From Atrina japonica (Eukaryota; Mollusca; Bivalvia; Pterioida; Pinnidae): DNA of 64,000 nt. The DNA is taken from positions 342,501 through 406,500 of the forward strand of contig BROG01000474.1 in the NCBI GenBank assembly GCA_030159075.1, written 5' to 3'. This document shows positions 45,035-56,500 of this stretch, in pieces. Positions within the stretch are counted from its first letter, which is position 1, and the number at the start of each line of letters is the position of its first letter. Position numbers and translations under genes: made by a program. The notes under the pieces are model-generated. The model did not search any database. It was given only the letters and a program-made list of their open reading frames with translations, and was not told where the DNA came from.

Positions 45035-48000
45035 TCTGAAAAACAAAGTTATTACTCTGAATCAAATAAGAGGAGTGACTTTGGTTGGACTTTTGCTTGC
45101 AAGAAGTCTTATAACAAATTGTCTTTGTTTCAGAATGTCCTGACAAGAGCCAGTTGCCAGTAGCCAGTGTGATTATGAAATGTAATTTTTTACAGAGCGC
45201 AGCTCTAACAGCCAAAGGCTACATGAAGCAAACTTATAGATAGCCTAGATTATTTCTTTTTTTTTATGAAATAAAAAATTGTCTCAACATTTCTGAAACT
45301 CCCTGTACTTTCATCATGTCATTCAGTCTTTCAGAGGTTTCCCACATCACTTCACAAAAATGTATTTACATGTACATTGTAAATCAAACATTTCCTGGTT
45401 AATTTTTTGCTGGAAACAATCATTTATATTCCAAATCATTTTGCAGGAAGGATGTCACCCTTGTGAGATCAGCACACAACTAAACTGAGGAAGAATAAGA
45501 AATTCAAGATCAAATGCAGGACCCTGAAACATCTATAGCGACGTCAGGTGTCATCAAACTGGCGGACATTATTCTAAAAATAAAATTATGCAATAGTTGC
45601 TGTGTATTTTTTCCCATAATCCCATAAAATATACTGCATTGCTTTGATCCATCAGCTCGAGAAACTGTGTAAAAATTATCTCATGAAGCTTTTACAATTT
45701 ACTTCTCCTAATATGGGTGTCATTCCTTATGCATGTACATAAATTTTGGCTTGAAGTCCTATAAGCCAATGGACACCATCAGTACTTAATACATAAACAT
45801 TAACTGTTGCTTTTTAGCCCAGTGGGCTTGATGTAGAGTGTGTTTGATCGAAAATTTTGGGTCGTCCCGATATAGCCGATTAAATTTTGTTGTTATCGGG
45901 TATCAGTGGACACATGTTTATGAAATTAATCATGGACTGTATTTTATAGGATAAACAAGAACCAGTTTGAGCATTTTAGCAGTTGTTTGTTAAGTCTCAA
46001 GTTTAATCATATAGATATAGACAGAGGTCTATGTGAAGTCAATTTGGTTAACATGTCTCTGAGAGAACGGAGAGTAGAAGGACTGGAATTTTAGTGTGAT
46101 CACTCTTAACCAAATGCAAGTTCAAATGAGTATGAATAAATATTGTAGTAATAGGTTTGTGATATTACTACTGTGAATGTACCAGTGTACCGGAATACTG
46201 CAATATTTTAAAAGATGACCATACACATTTGTTCTTTTACAATATTTTAAAAGATGACCATACACATTTGTTCTTTTACACAAGGTTATGCAAGATGCAC
46301 GGTGAAAATTCAGTATACATAAAAATAAAATCAGTTCAATAAATATCGCAAAATTTTGCTATTTAATTTTAAAACTTAAACAAAATTTCGGGTTCATGCA
46401 TGTGTAGTTTATTCTGCATATCAATCGTTTGTTTGTGGAATATCTGGATAAGATTACATTTTCAATATATATCCAAGCATATAATTTTCAGAGTAATACG
46501 CGAGCGCAATGAGCTCTATATTGTAAAAATTTTGAATCTTGAGTCCAATAATTACAGTGCCATCTTATGGTCAAGAGTCCTCCAGTGTGTACTATGGGCT
46601 TCAAAAAGTTTCAATCAGTACATCACAAACGAGGCTCTGCATACGGATTCCTAGAAACGTGGTTGCCGTAAATGTCTATTCTGATTGGTTGAATTATACA
46701 TGTGGTTGAGTACAATGGGCTTTGGACAGCCTGTTCCCGTTATAGCCGGGTTAGTAGCAGCCTTGATATATATTTTGACCAACATCTTATTGTTCCAATA
46801 AAACAAAGCCAAATATGACTTACCTATAATTTGGACAACAATTTTAGCATGATTTTAAACGAGTAAATCGAGCACTTAATGCTAAAGGGGTAGAAAATGA
46901 GCTGTACAGTACAGCTCAGGTGTTTTGTAGATTTTACACAAAACACAGTGGGCATATCACCTGAAAACACTGTGGGAATCCAAGTGGTTTTCTGTGTAAA
47001 TGTTCAAACCTTCAAGGTACAGGTATACCCCCTGGTATGATTCATTGTTTATTGATGTCATCCCACTCTACAGGTAATTTACCTGAGGAACAGCACTTAC
47101 TCATTCAGAGATGCTACATGTAACTATTACACTTTTATTTCAATGTAAATCAGTGTTTTTCTCAAATGTATTAAAGGGGTTAGACATGTTTGATGGTGAT
47201 GTTTTAGCTTATTTTACAAATTTTATTTTGTAATCTTTAAAATTTATATTAAATCACAGACACGTAATCTGTGTCTGATTAAATCTAATAAATAAATTAT
47301 AATTTATTCAAAATTCTTTACAAAGTTTAGTTATATTTACATGTACATATCCTGAACTTTAACCTCCTAAATCTTAATAATTCACAAGCTCAAAATTAAA
47401 TAAAATTAATAATGATCTGTGCAGTTCTACTGAAGAACAATTAACACAAACACAGTATCTGAAAAAGTGATATATCATAATAGAAAGACTTCAGTCTTAA
47501 TACAGTTGATTTATGCTATTGTTTACTTGTTGCTGTTGTTCATTTCTATCATTTTTTTATTTTGAATTTTGTTTCCAAAACTCTATTGTTACAAATATAT
47601 AGAAAAACAAATATTGCTTGAAACATCCTCTAATTTATTTTAAATATACATATACAAATACATGTTGCAAAATAGCAACAATAATATACATAAAATGTAG
47701 GGGAGGTTGTCGGAAGGACAAATTAAAAATATATATACTTTTTAAATTACATTGTATGGCCAGTCTCTGTTGCTTAATTAATGATTTCATGCTTTATGTA
47801 TTTGTTGTTAACTTGCTATTTTATTTATCTATTTAGGGGTTATAGTAAGCAAACTTAATTTGGAATTAATTACTGTAACAATAGATTAATAATAATTTGA
47901 TTTGGAAATGCATGTAACTTATACATGTCAACAAGCTGGTTGGACTTGGGGAATTAGAGATAGTGTATTAACTTTAATCTTTAATTTGAATGACATTCCC

Positions 48001-48035
48001 CAAAACAATAAAAATCACCCATGCATGAAACTTAC
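45035..48035 (-). other. Probable 5' UTR intron of GPS2
   Basis: From the candidate donor at 48035 to the acceptor at 45036. Contains a 40-bp direct repeat pair (46202-46281, AATATTTTAAAAGATGACCA) and otherwise AT-rich text with no recognised gene; small plus-strand frames at 44852, 46400 and 47618 lack support. Confidence 0.4.
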
Positions 48036-48071
48036 CTGGCCATCTCAACCAAGCGACCCTTCCTGACATTC
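48036..48071 (-). other. GPS2: Candidate GPS2 5' UTR exon
   Basis: On the minus strand, TTATCAAAACAG precedes AATGTCAGGAAGGG and the block ends GAGATGGCCAG/GTAAGT, a consensus donor. Joined to 45035 it would put ATGGCCAG before ATTCACTGAGGCTATATAA, an eight-codon upstream ORF (MARFTEAI, stop) ahead of the GPS2 ATG. Alternatively, the exon start lies further upstream. Confidence 0.4.
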
Positions 48072-48479
48072 TGTTTTGATAATACAGGTAAGAAGTACAT
48101 GTAACAAAATTTTAAAGACAAAAGACGTTGAAAATCAGGGTGAACTACATATATTAATTTATTATGATCGATGCGAGTTTTTTTTTACTGATGTGTAGCC
48201 AACAGTTTTGGGCGCACCGGTTTGAATTTGACTTCGATCTAGATTCTTTAATGTATTAATGATGAATAAAATTAGTTACATCAGTCATCATGATATTTTG
48301 GTGATGGAAAAATACAGATACATTGCTAAAAACTAAAACAGAAAATGATGATATTTCCTAATTTTCTCTCGGACTCAATGTTTTTAAATCAGAAAAAATA
48401 ATCCGCCTGAAAAAAAAAAAATGTTGGGAATCTTCATATTTCAATACAATAAACTGATTTTAAAAGCCGTAAACGTAAA

Positions 48480-48800
48480 TAATTTTCCGGGCGACCCGAG
48501 TCATGAATCATGTAGGCTACAGCATACGTGGTACAGGTAGATCACGTGATTCTTGGAAGGGAGAATATGGCAATACATCACTCGTAACTTAGAACGGCGC
48601 GTGGAAAATTGAGTTTTGTATTTTATATTACCAGATATTCGAATGAGCAAAACATAGATATGATTTAATTTATTAACTCTGTGTTTCTTTCGACGACAAT
48701 GGTTCTCGGAATGAAGATGTCCGCGGTCGTTTTACCCAGTCAATACTCGAATGACGGTTGTCAATTTCGGCGCATGAAAAGTCAAGTCCTTTACTATATA
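48480..48800. promoter_or_regulatory. Candidate GPS2-proximal promoter region
   Basis: Locally richer in CpG than its surroundings (CCGGGCGACCCGAG, CGGCGCGTGG, GTCCGCGGTCG). Contains the perfect palindrome ATCACGTGAT at 48541-48550, whose core CACGTG is an E-box bound by bHLH-ZIP factors such as USF/TFE/MYC (family knowledge). It lies upstream of the GPS2 candidate 5' exon and between two divergent genes. No TATA box stands out. Confidence 0.4.
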
Positions 48801-50300
48801 CGAACTTATAGATGCACAATAAATATATTCAACTGAGAAAACATTGTTATGATTTTTATTTATATATTTTTTTGTTTCTCTCGACGACAGAAATCTCAAG
48901 TCACGACAAAAAGATGAAATAGATATATCTTATTCACCATCGGACTGTAGGCCAAAATGTCCAACGTCGTCACATTTAGATTTTTTGATTTACCGAGTAA
49001 TTTATTTATAATAAACGAAAATAATATATTGTTCTAAAATTTCCCCGATTAATTCATTTAAAATAAATGTAGAGTAGTCTGTTTTCTTTTAACAATCGTA
49101 TGTATGCTAGTAGTAGTATACACGTGATGTTAATTTGGCCTAGTACGGGTGCTAGAATCTGACATGTAAATAAGTAAAAATAAACATATACACGTAATAT
49201 CAATAATTTCTTAAATAATAAAAACACAATTCCTCAAACTTTTCTTTGCCTGTTAGTAAGACCCTTTTATTTCTTTGATAAATCTAGTAGACAACAGTTT
49301 TACAGGTAGATTATCGATAAGACAAGTCAGTCTACACACCTCAGTGATTTTTGCTTCTCTCCCAAAGAGATGAGAGGTGCCGACAAGTGTTGGCTCACAA
49401 TATTTTATGACCCCTTATACACAACCATGGGACAAAAAACAGTGTTTTTTCAGATTTTACACGGGGCATCTTCCCACTGTGATCCGTGGAAAAATTACGA
49501 AACACGTGAGCCGTACTGTACATACATTGAATGCAAAACACTGTCTTCATCAATCTAAACCACATGGTTTTCCTAACCTGATGCATTCAATGCAACATTA
49601 CCATGTTACAATGACAAAGCTGCGCTCTCTTTAAGGCAATGCCTTAGTTCATATTATGATGACTCAGATTATACCTGCAGGTGTATTTTATTTTTTACAT
49701 TTCTCCCTTATTTTGTGGATTATCTGAATAAAAAATACATATTGTTGTTCTAATAACATTGATCTATCCAACAATATAGTTTACAAAGTAATATGACGAT
49801 TCGTATACATTTTGATGCAGGCGTATTTCAGTAGTATGACTCTACCTAATATAAAGATTTTACTCTAAAAACAACATTTTGTCAACTTAATAGGTTTACC
49901 TATGTATTATTTATAGTATAACGTTGCATAACTATTGTAACTGGGACCGGATCGACTTGGGAATGGATTAGATTGTGGACGGAACGACCTGCTACCGTGA
50001 TTAGGCCTACCACTGTACCAGTGTTCAGAATCAGTCCGTCAGACGTTCAGACTTAGCCTAATCTCTTTGGGAATTCTGTCGTGTTGCCCCGCATTAAAGA
50101 TAATGCATATACCTAGTTTAGCAGTTAAAAACTGGGTAGCAGATAACATACGTTTCACATCAAATATGTTTAAAAAGGTTAGATAGATCTAATTTCGACA
50201 ACATACTTTCAATACAAACTGGAGGTTTTCCGGTTTGACGTTCTCGAATGAAGAAGTTAAATAAAGTGTATTGATTTTGTATTCTCTCTAGTTTTGTCGT
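48801..50300. other. Spacer between GPS2 and CENATAC
   Basis: No gene recognised. Overlapping 60-85 codon frames at 49370-49634 lie on both strands in one locally less AT-rich patch and match nothing I know. Confidence 0.4.
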
Positions 50301-50357
50301 TTTCTTACAGCTTCACCAAGGATAACCCTAGAGACTTACCGAAACTTCACTTCTAAA

Positions 50358-50504
50358 ATGGCTTCTCAAAGTTCATCTGGATCGTTTGTGCAATTTCAAT
50401 ATTGCCAATTGTGCCGTTTTAGCCATAAGAAGAAAAGAAAACATATTTATTCAACACGTCATCAGACAATAGTTAAAAACATGTTAGATAAATTTTTTAA
50501 AAAG
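50358..50504 (+). CDS. CENATAC: CENATAC coding exon 1
   Basis: ATG with A at -3 (CTAAAATGG). 49 codons, ends at AAAAAG/GTATAA. An acceptor-like TTTTCTTACAG at 50300-50310 suggests this exon starts at 50311 after an upstream 5' UTR exon, or that transcription starts nearby. Confidence 0.85.
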
Positions 50505-53500
50505 GTATAAAATAATCCGATTTAGGTCTACCTTCCATTCCTAGTGATGAATCTAGGATCTGAAAAAGGGCACACAAAATCAGTGTGAAAGGGCACACAG
50601 TTTCAGTTTGAAAAGGCACTTTAAACGCGTAAATTGGTTTTGAAGGCACCTGCACTAAAACGTATGCACATTCTCGGGGCTCTACTAACAAATTTAAAAT
50701 AAATTTCTTTAAAAATGTTAAAAAAAACAAAAGATAGTTTTTCTAGAAATAGAATTATTTACTATTTTTTTCAATGAAAAAAGGGGCACAAGGGCTAGCA
50801 CCATTTTTATTTTTATTTGTTTTTGTTTTTTGTCAATCGAGAAATATATATATATAAAAATAATAATACATAGGTAAACGTATGGAGAGGGCGAAAGCAT
50901 TTGTATTGCAGTTTTACATATTCAGTTAATCCCTTTGGGGAATCTGTGTGTTGCCCCCTATCGGTAGGGTCCTCGGATGTAGAAGGAATAAAAATGTGTG
51001 TTTCTGTGTTTGCCCTTTATTATAAACAGGCAGGTATATTATTACCACTTTCAAATAATGAAACCAAAAATGGGTATCAAGAGTGTAAACTAGTGAAGCC
51101 TTTGCTGGTACATTTGTCCATTTGACATCTGTCATTTTAAATGTAGATCATTCAGCGATATATGATTTTGATTTTGATGTTGATTTAATTTTTGGTTTTA
51201 CGCCATACTTAACAATCTTTCAGTCATATAATGGTGTCCAGTTTTTATTGGTGGAGGAGAAACCCTGGTTACCCGGGTAAAGACCACCGACCTTCCGCAA
51301 GAAAACTGGCAAATTTCCCACTTAATTCGAAATGACTCTAGCGGGATTCGAACCAGAGGTGCTCTAACCACTCGGCCACGTAGGCCCCTATAATTTGAAG
51401 TTGCATCCTATTGTTCTAGTTATGCCCATTTATAACTTGGAAAATTGCAAAAAATTTTCATTTCTGCACCATAAATAAAGTTTGCCTCATTCAAATTTTA
51501 TGAAATAACTGGAACACAATGCTAAGAACTGCAATACCAGATCACAAAATAAATCGTGACTGATTGTTCAGGTTATATGGAGGTTACGATTCCTTAATAT
51601 CACGTAACCAATTTTCTGTTTGCCCATTTATTGAAGACAGAACAATCTCAGAAAATTAAAAAGATGTAAACAAAGCCAACTGTCACTTCTGTATTTCGAA
51701 GCATGATTGCAAAGGGAAGTAAATCAAACTTTCTCGTTTCGTCATGTCCGATGTTCACATTTTCTCACGCTTCATAAGCTAATAATGATAAGATTACGGT
51801 CTTTATATCAAAACCATGTATATTATCAGTCTGTTCATGTTGGATTTCAAGCAAAAGTGATGTCCACGACGAAAGCGTGTCTTGTCTAGCACAAAGCTGA
51901 GTATATGTTTGTAAATAACCTCTGTAATCAAATTTATAAATTGTAAAAATTAATTTTCAAATCACAGGGATTTTTTATAACAACAAATTAATTTTATCTG
52001 GTTTCAAGAATAGTAAAAATATTTTTTTAAAGTTTTAAAAGTCAAATTATAATTCTGTGTAAGTAAAATTGTAAAGTGGAATTATTGTACGATTTAGACA
52101 GTCTAATATTCCTAAATAAGATAACAGAGGTCCTGTGCCACAGTAGGTGTCGACACGTTTAAGAACCGTCACTGCTCAATGGTCATATGTGCCGAGCATA
52201 GGCCAAAATTTGAAGCCATTCACCGGCATTTGGTGACATCTCCATATGAGTGAAAGATTCTTGAGTGGGACGTTAAACAACAAGAAATAAACAAACTAAA
52301 TAAGATAACCTGTGGGTTATATTTCAAGACAAGTAAAACTTACATACAAATGTATTGCAACATTGCCTTCTTCAATTTATGTTGATTTTTTAAATTGTTT
52401 TTCATTTTTCGTTAAATCCAATTTATTGTAATTAAAATAAATACTAGTAGCTTGTTTTTAAACTTATGCATGTATTTATATGTATATTTATACACCAATC
52501 CATCTTCAGAATCAGATAATTAAAAAAAATTGAATTTTTGGGCATTGAGTCATTTACTATTCCAGAGTTGTTACTTAACCAAATAAACAAGTAAAACTAA
52601 CAAAGAGAGTAGAAGTTGAAGAACCAATGAAAGAGTACATGGTCACTAAGAATTTCAATGTATGCTTTTAGATACATGTATATGTAAATTAATTCAAATT
52701 GCAATTTAGTTTGAAAATGTCATTACAATATTATATGATACTTTTTAAAAAGACTTGCTTCATAAGCAATGCTTGCTATTATATTCCACATCTACATGTT
52801 TTAAAACTCATTATCATTTGCAGAAATATTAGAACATGTACATGCAAACTTTATTTGTTTTTGTTTTTTTATTATTTCAATTTTTGAAAATCACTAAATT
52901 TTGTTGTAGATAACTGATGCCAGATCAACTCTTGATAACCCTGAAATAAAGCACAACAGCTTTGAAAGTGGAGCCAGGTTTTGGTGTCACTTTTGTGTTG
53001 AAGAAGTAGAAAAACATATCAAAATGGACATTTGTGTTCTGAAGTATGGACAGTTACTTGAACATATTGCCAGGTAGATGTACCCCTTTCTGTGAAAGAG
53101 ACATTTATAACTTATAAAGTACTGAAAAATATACTAGTATTTCTTTGATTTTGAAAGTCTTAAACATTGTCTTCAAATACATTTGTACAAATATAAGTAC
53201 ATAAAAACCTAAATTCTAAATGTACCACCAATCTACATGTATTTGCTTTGGGCCTTTTATTGGACAAGTTTATCAACAAGATATTTGACACACACTATTG
53301 ATGTTGACTATAGAATATTCTCAGAGAAATTTTGCCAATTTCTGCTGTACACATACCTGTAGTGTGATATGCTTCTTATTTTTGCTTTGATTTTTTATTC
53401 TTTTTATAATGATATTGAGATTACTACACGTACTGTATACAATCAAACTTGTCTATAAAGGAGGCCACTCAAGGGAACAGACAAACATTACTGACACTGT

Positions 53501-56500
53501 CACAGGTGGCCTTTATAAAAAGTTAACAAAGGTATTGGTTTAATGTTTCCCAACCAGTAGTTTAAGAAGTGGGTCAGTTGGTAGGCATATTTATGTAAAA
53601 GTATGTCGTTGTGTATACAAATGTTATACAAAATTCCAATGTGTAAAAATATGGCATTGTGTATACCAATGTTATACAAAATTCCAATGTCTAAAAATAT
53701 AGCATTATGTATACAAATGTTATACAAAATTCCAATATGTGAAAGTATAGCATTGTGTATACAAATGTTATACAAAATTCCAATGTGTAAAAATATAGCA
53801 TTGTGTATACAAATGTTATACAAAATTCCAATGTGTAAAAATATAGCATTGTGTATACAAATGTTATACAAAATTCCAATGTGTAAAAATATAGCATTGT
53901 GTATACAAATGTTATACAAAATTCTAATGTGTAAAAATATAGCATTGTGTATATAAATGTTATACAAAATTCCAATGTGTAAAAATATAGCATTGTGTAT
54001 ACAAATGTTATACAAAATTCAAATTGGTATTCAATTATTTTGTTGGAACTTTCAGGGTGACTTTTGTTCAGATGGAATGATCTATATTGTATAATATGAT
54101 CAACATTGCAGTTTGAAACAAAAGAAAAAGTTTGAAAAATAATGATTGTAAAAACATACATTTTGAAGCTCATTTCTTATTCGATGTTGCAGTGAAGAAC
54201 ACAAGAAGAAAATGTGGAATTTCTTTTATCAACATAAAGTTGATGAGACCCAAAGACACCCGGAAAAGTTTTATCTTCGTCAGGAACTTTTGGACAGGTT
54301 AGCAAACATATACACATTCAGTGGTATCATACAGTACCCACAGGAAATAAATTACACAACACAAAAGCATTTTATATGAACATCATGAAATAAGAAAAAT
54401 ACAGAAAAAACAGTACCAAAAAGTTTATGCATAAAGTCAAAGATCAAATCTCTCCACTCTTGAATACAAGTTTTAATTGTCAGTTGACCATCCTTTATCA
54501 AAATCCTAAGCATTTTACAAATAATATATGCTGTAAGAGTATACAATATTCAAACTTTGTTTGGATTCACTTTATTTTTGTATTTTCTGTACATACATGA
54601 TTCACAATGATGTTTGCTATACTTTGGTGTGTACTGTACATACATGTAGACATGATTCACAATGATGTTTGCTATACTTTGGTGTGTACTGTACGTACAT
54701 GTAGACATGATTCACAATGATGTTTGCTATACTTTGATGTGTACTGTACATACATGTAGACATGATTCACAATGATGTTTGCTATACTTTGGTGTGTACT
54801 GTACGTACATGTAGACATGATTCACAATGATGTTTGCTATACTTTGATGTGTACTGTACATACATGTAGACATGATTCACAATGATGTTTGCTATACTTT
54901 GATGTGTAAGAAAACATCAAAATAATACTGGAAATATTATTAAAGAATTGCAAATAAAATATTTGATGAAGTGCTGAAATGGATTATTTCTTGTGCATGT
55001 TATTTCATATATCGCATAATTCTCTGTCTGTTTAATTGATAGATTACAATTTTACCTAAAGTACTGTATACTTTAAACTTGACAGATTTAAAGAAAAGGC
55101 TGCATTGAACATCAGAAGATATTCCTCTCAGCAGGAGCACAACATCTACCAGGTTAGTTGTCATGGTGTTTTATAGTTATCTATACTTCGTGGTTTTTTT
55201 TTTTATCAGAAGATATTCCTCCCAAAAGGAGCACAGCATCTACTAGGTTAGTTGTCATGGTGTTTTATAGTTATCTATACTTCTTTTACTTCTGTAGGGC
55301 ACTATATCAGATTTAGACTGCCTTATTGAGTCATCATGAATACTGATACTGTTTTATTTTTACTTCTGTAAGGTACTGCACTTATTGTACAAAGGTTCAA
55401 GTGAGCTTTTCTGATCGCCTTTTGTTTGTCGTCTATCTGTCCATAAACTTTTCACATTTTCAACTTCTCCAAAACCGCTGAAGGGATTTTGATGAAACTT
55501 TAAAGGAAGCAACTATTCAAAGTCCTCTACCAAGTTTGTTCATTTAGCTCAGATCAGCCCAGGGGTGGATCCAAGGTAGAGCAAAAGAGGCCCCAGGGGG
55601 TACCCTCTTTAAAAATCTTCTCTTCTTCCGAACCCCTGCATGAATTGAAAAACTAATTGTATCTTGAGTGATCTACACAGACACTTGACATCTTTTTAGA
55701 CTTTGTAATTTTCATTCATTCTTGTATGATTTCTTTGATTTTCTCCCCTATTATTTATTATGATGCATTCATGCATTCATTTTATGTGTTTTACCTATGG
55801 TTTGGTAGATAAATGCTTTCCTGAAAGAATTTTGCTAAAAATAATTTTTTGAATATTTTATCAATTCTTTAAGACTGCAAAAATGAAGAGGGAGGGGGGG
55901 TAATTTTCCACATTTTTGTTTCTTCTCCCAGACATCTGAAAGGATTTTGATGAAACTTTATAGGAATTTAGTACTCAAGATCCTCTGCCAACTTGTTCAT
56001 TACAGCCAGATTGTCCTAGGGTGGATCCAGTTTGGGGCAAAAGAGGCCCTGTGGATTACACCTCTTTAGAAATCTTCTCCTCTAGAACCACTGCATGGAT
56101 TGAAAAACTAATTGTATCTGAGTGATCTACATAAATGTTTGATTAATGATTGATTATTTTTGAGGAATCATAAAAAAAAAAATTTTGATGTCTTTTTCCA
56201 CAGTCATTTTCATTTATTTTTGTATGATTTCTTTGATTTTATCCTCGTTTATTCATCATGATGCATTCATTTAAAGTGTTTTATGTGTAATTAGGTAGAG
56301 AAATGCTTTCCTGAAAGAATTTTTCTGGTATTTAATTTTTTGAATTTTTTAATGAATTTTTAAAACGGCAAAAAAGAAGGAGGGGGCATTTTTTCACACA
56401 CTTGTTCTTTAAAACCGCTGAAGAATAAATGAAGCAAATACGGTAGCCAAGGTCCCATAACAAGTTTATGTTTTTTGACCAGATGGACTCAAGAGGTAAG

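Noticed and set aside
49370..49634. Frames of 62-85 codons between GPS2 and CENATAC
   Set aside because: Open on both strands without motif or splice support; could be a relic but nothing identifies it.
51340..51388. Possible genuine tRNA gene on the minus strand
   Set aside because: A and B boxes are good, but the 3' half does not close an acceptor stem and the sequence runs into a SINE body shared with other copies.
53500..54173. Three overlapping frames with 16-residue repeats
   Set aside because: 48-bp minisatellite within CENATAC intron 2.
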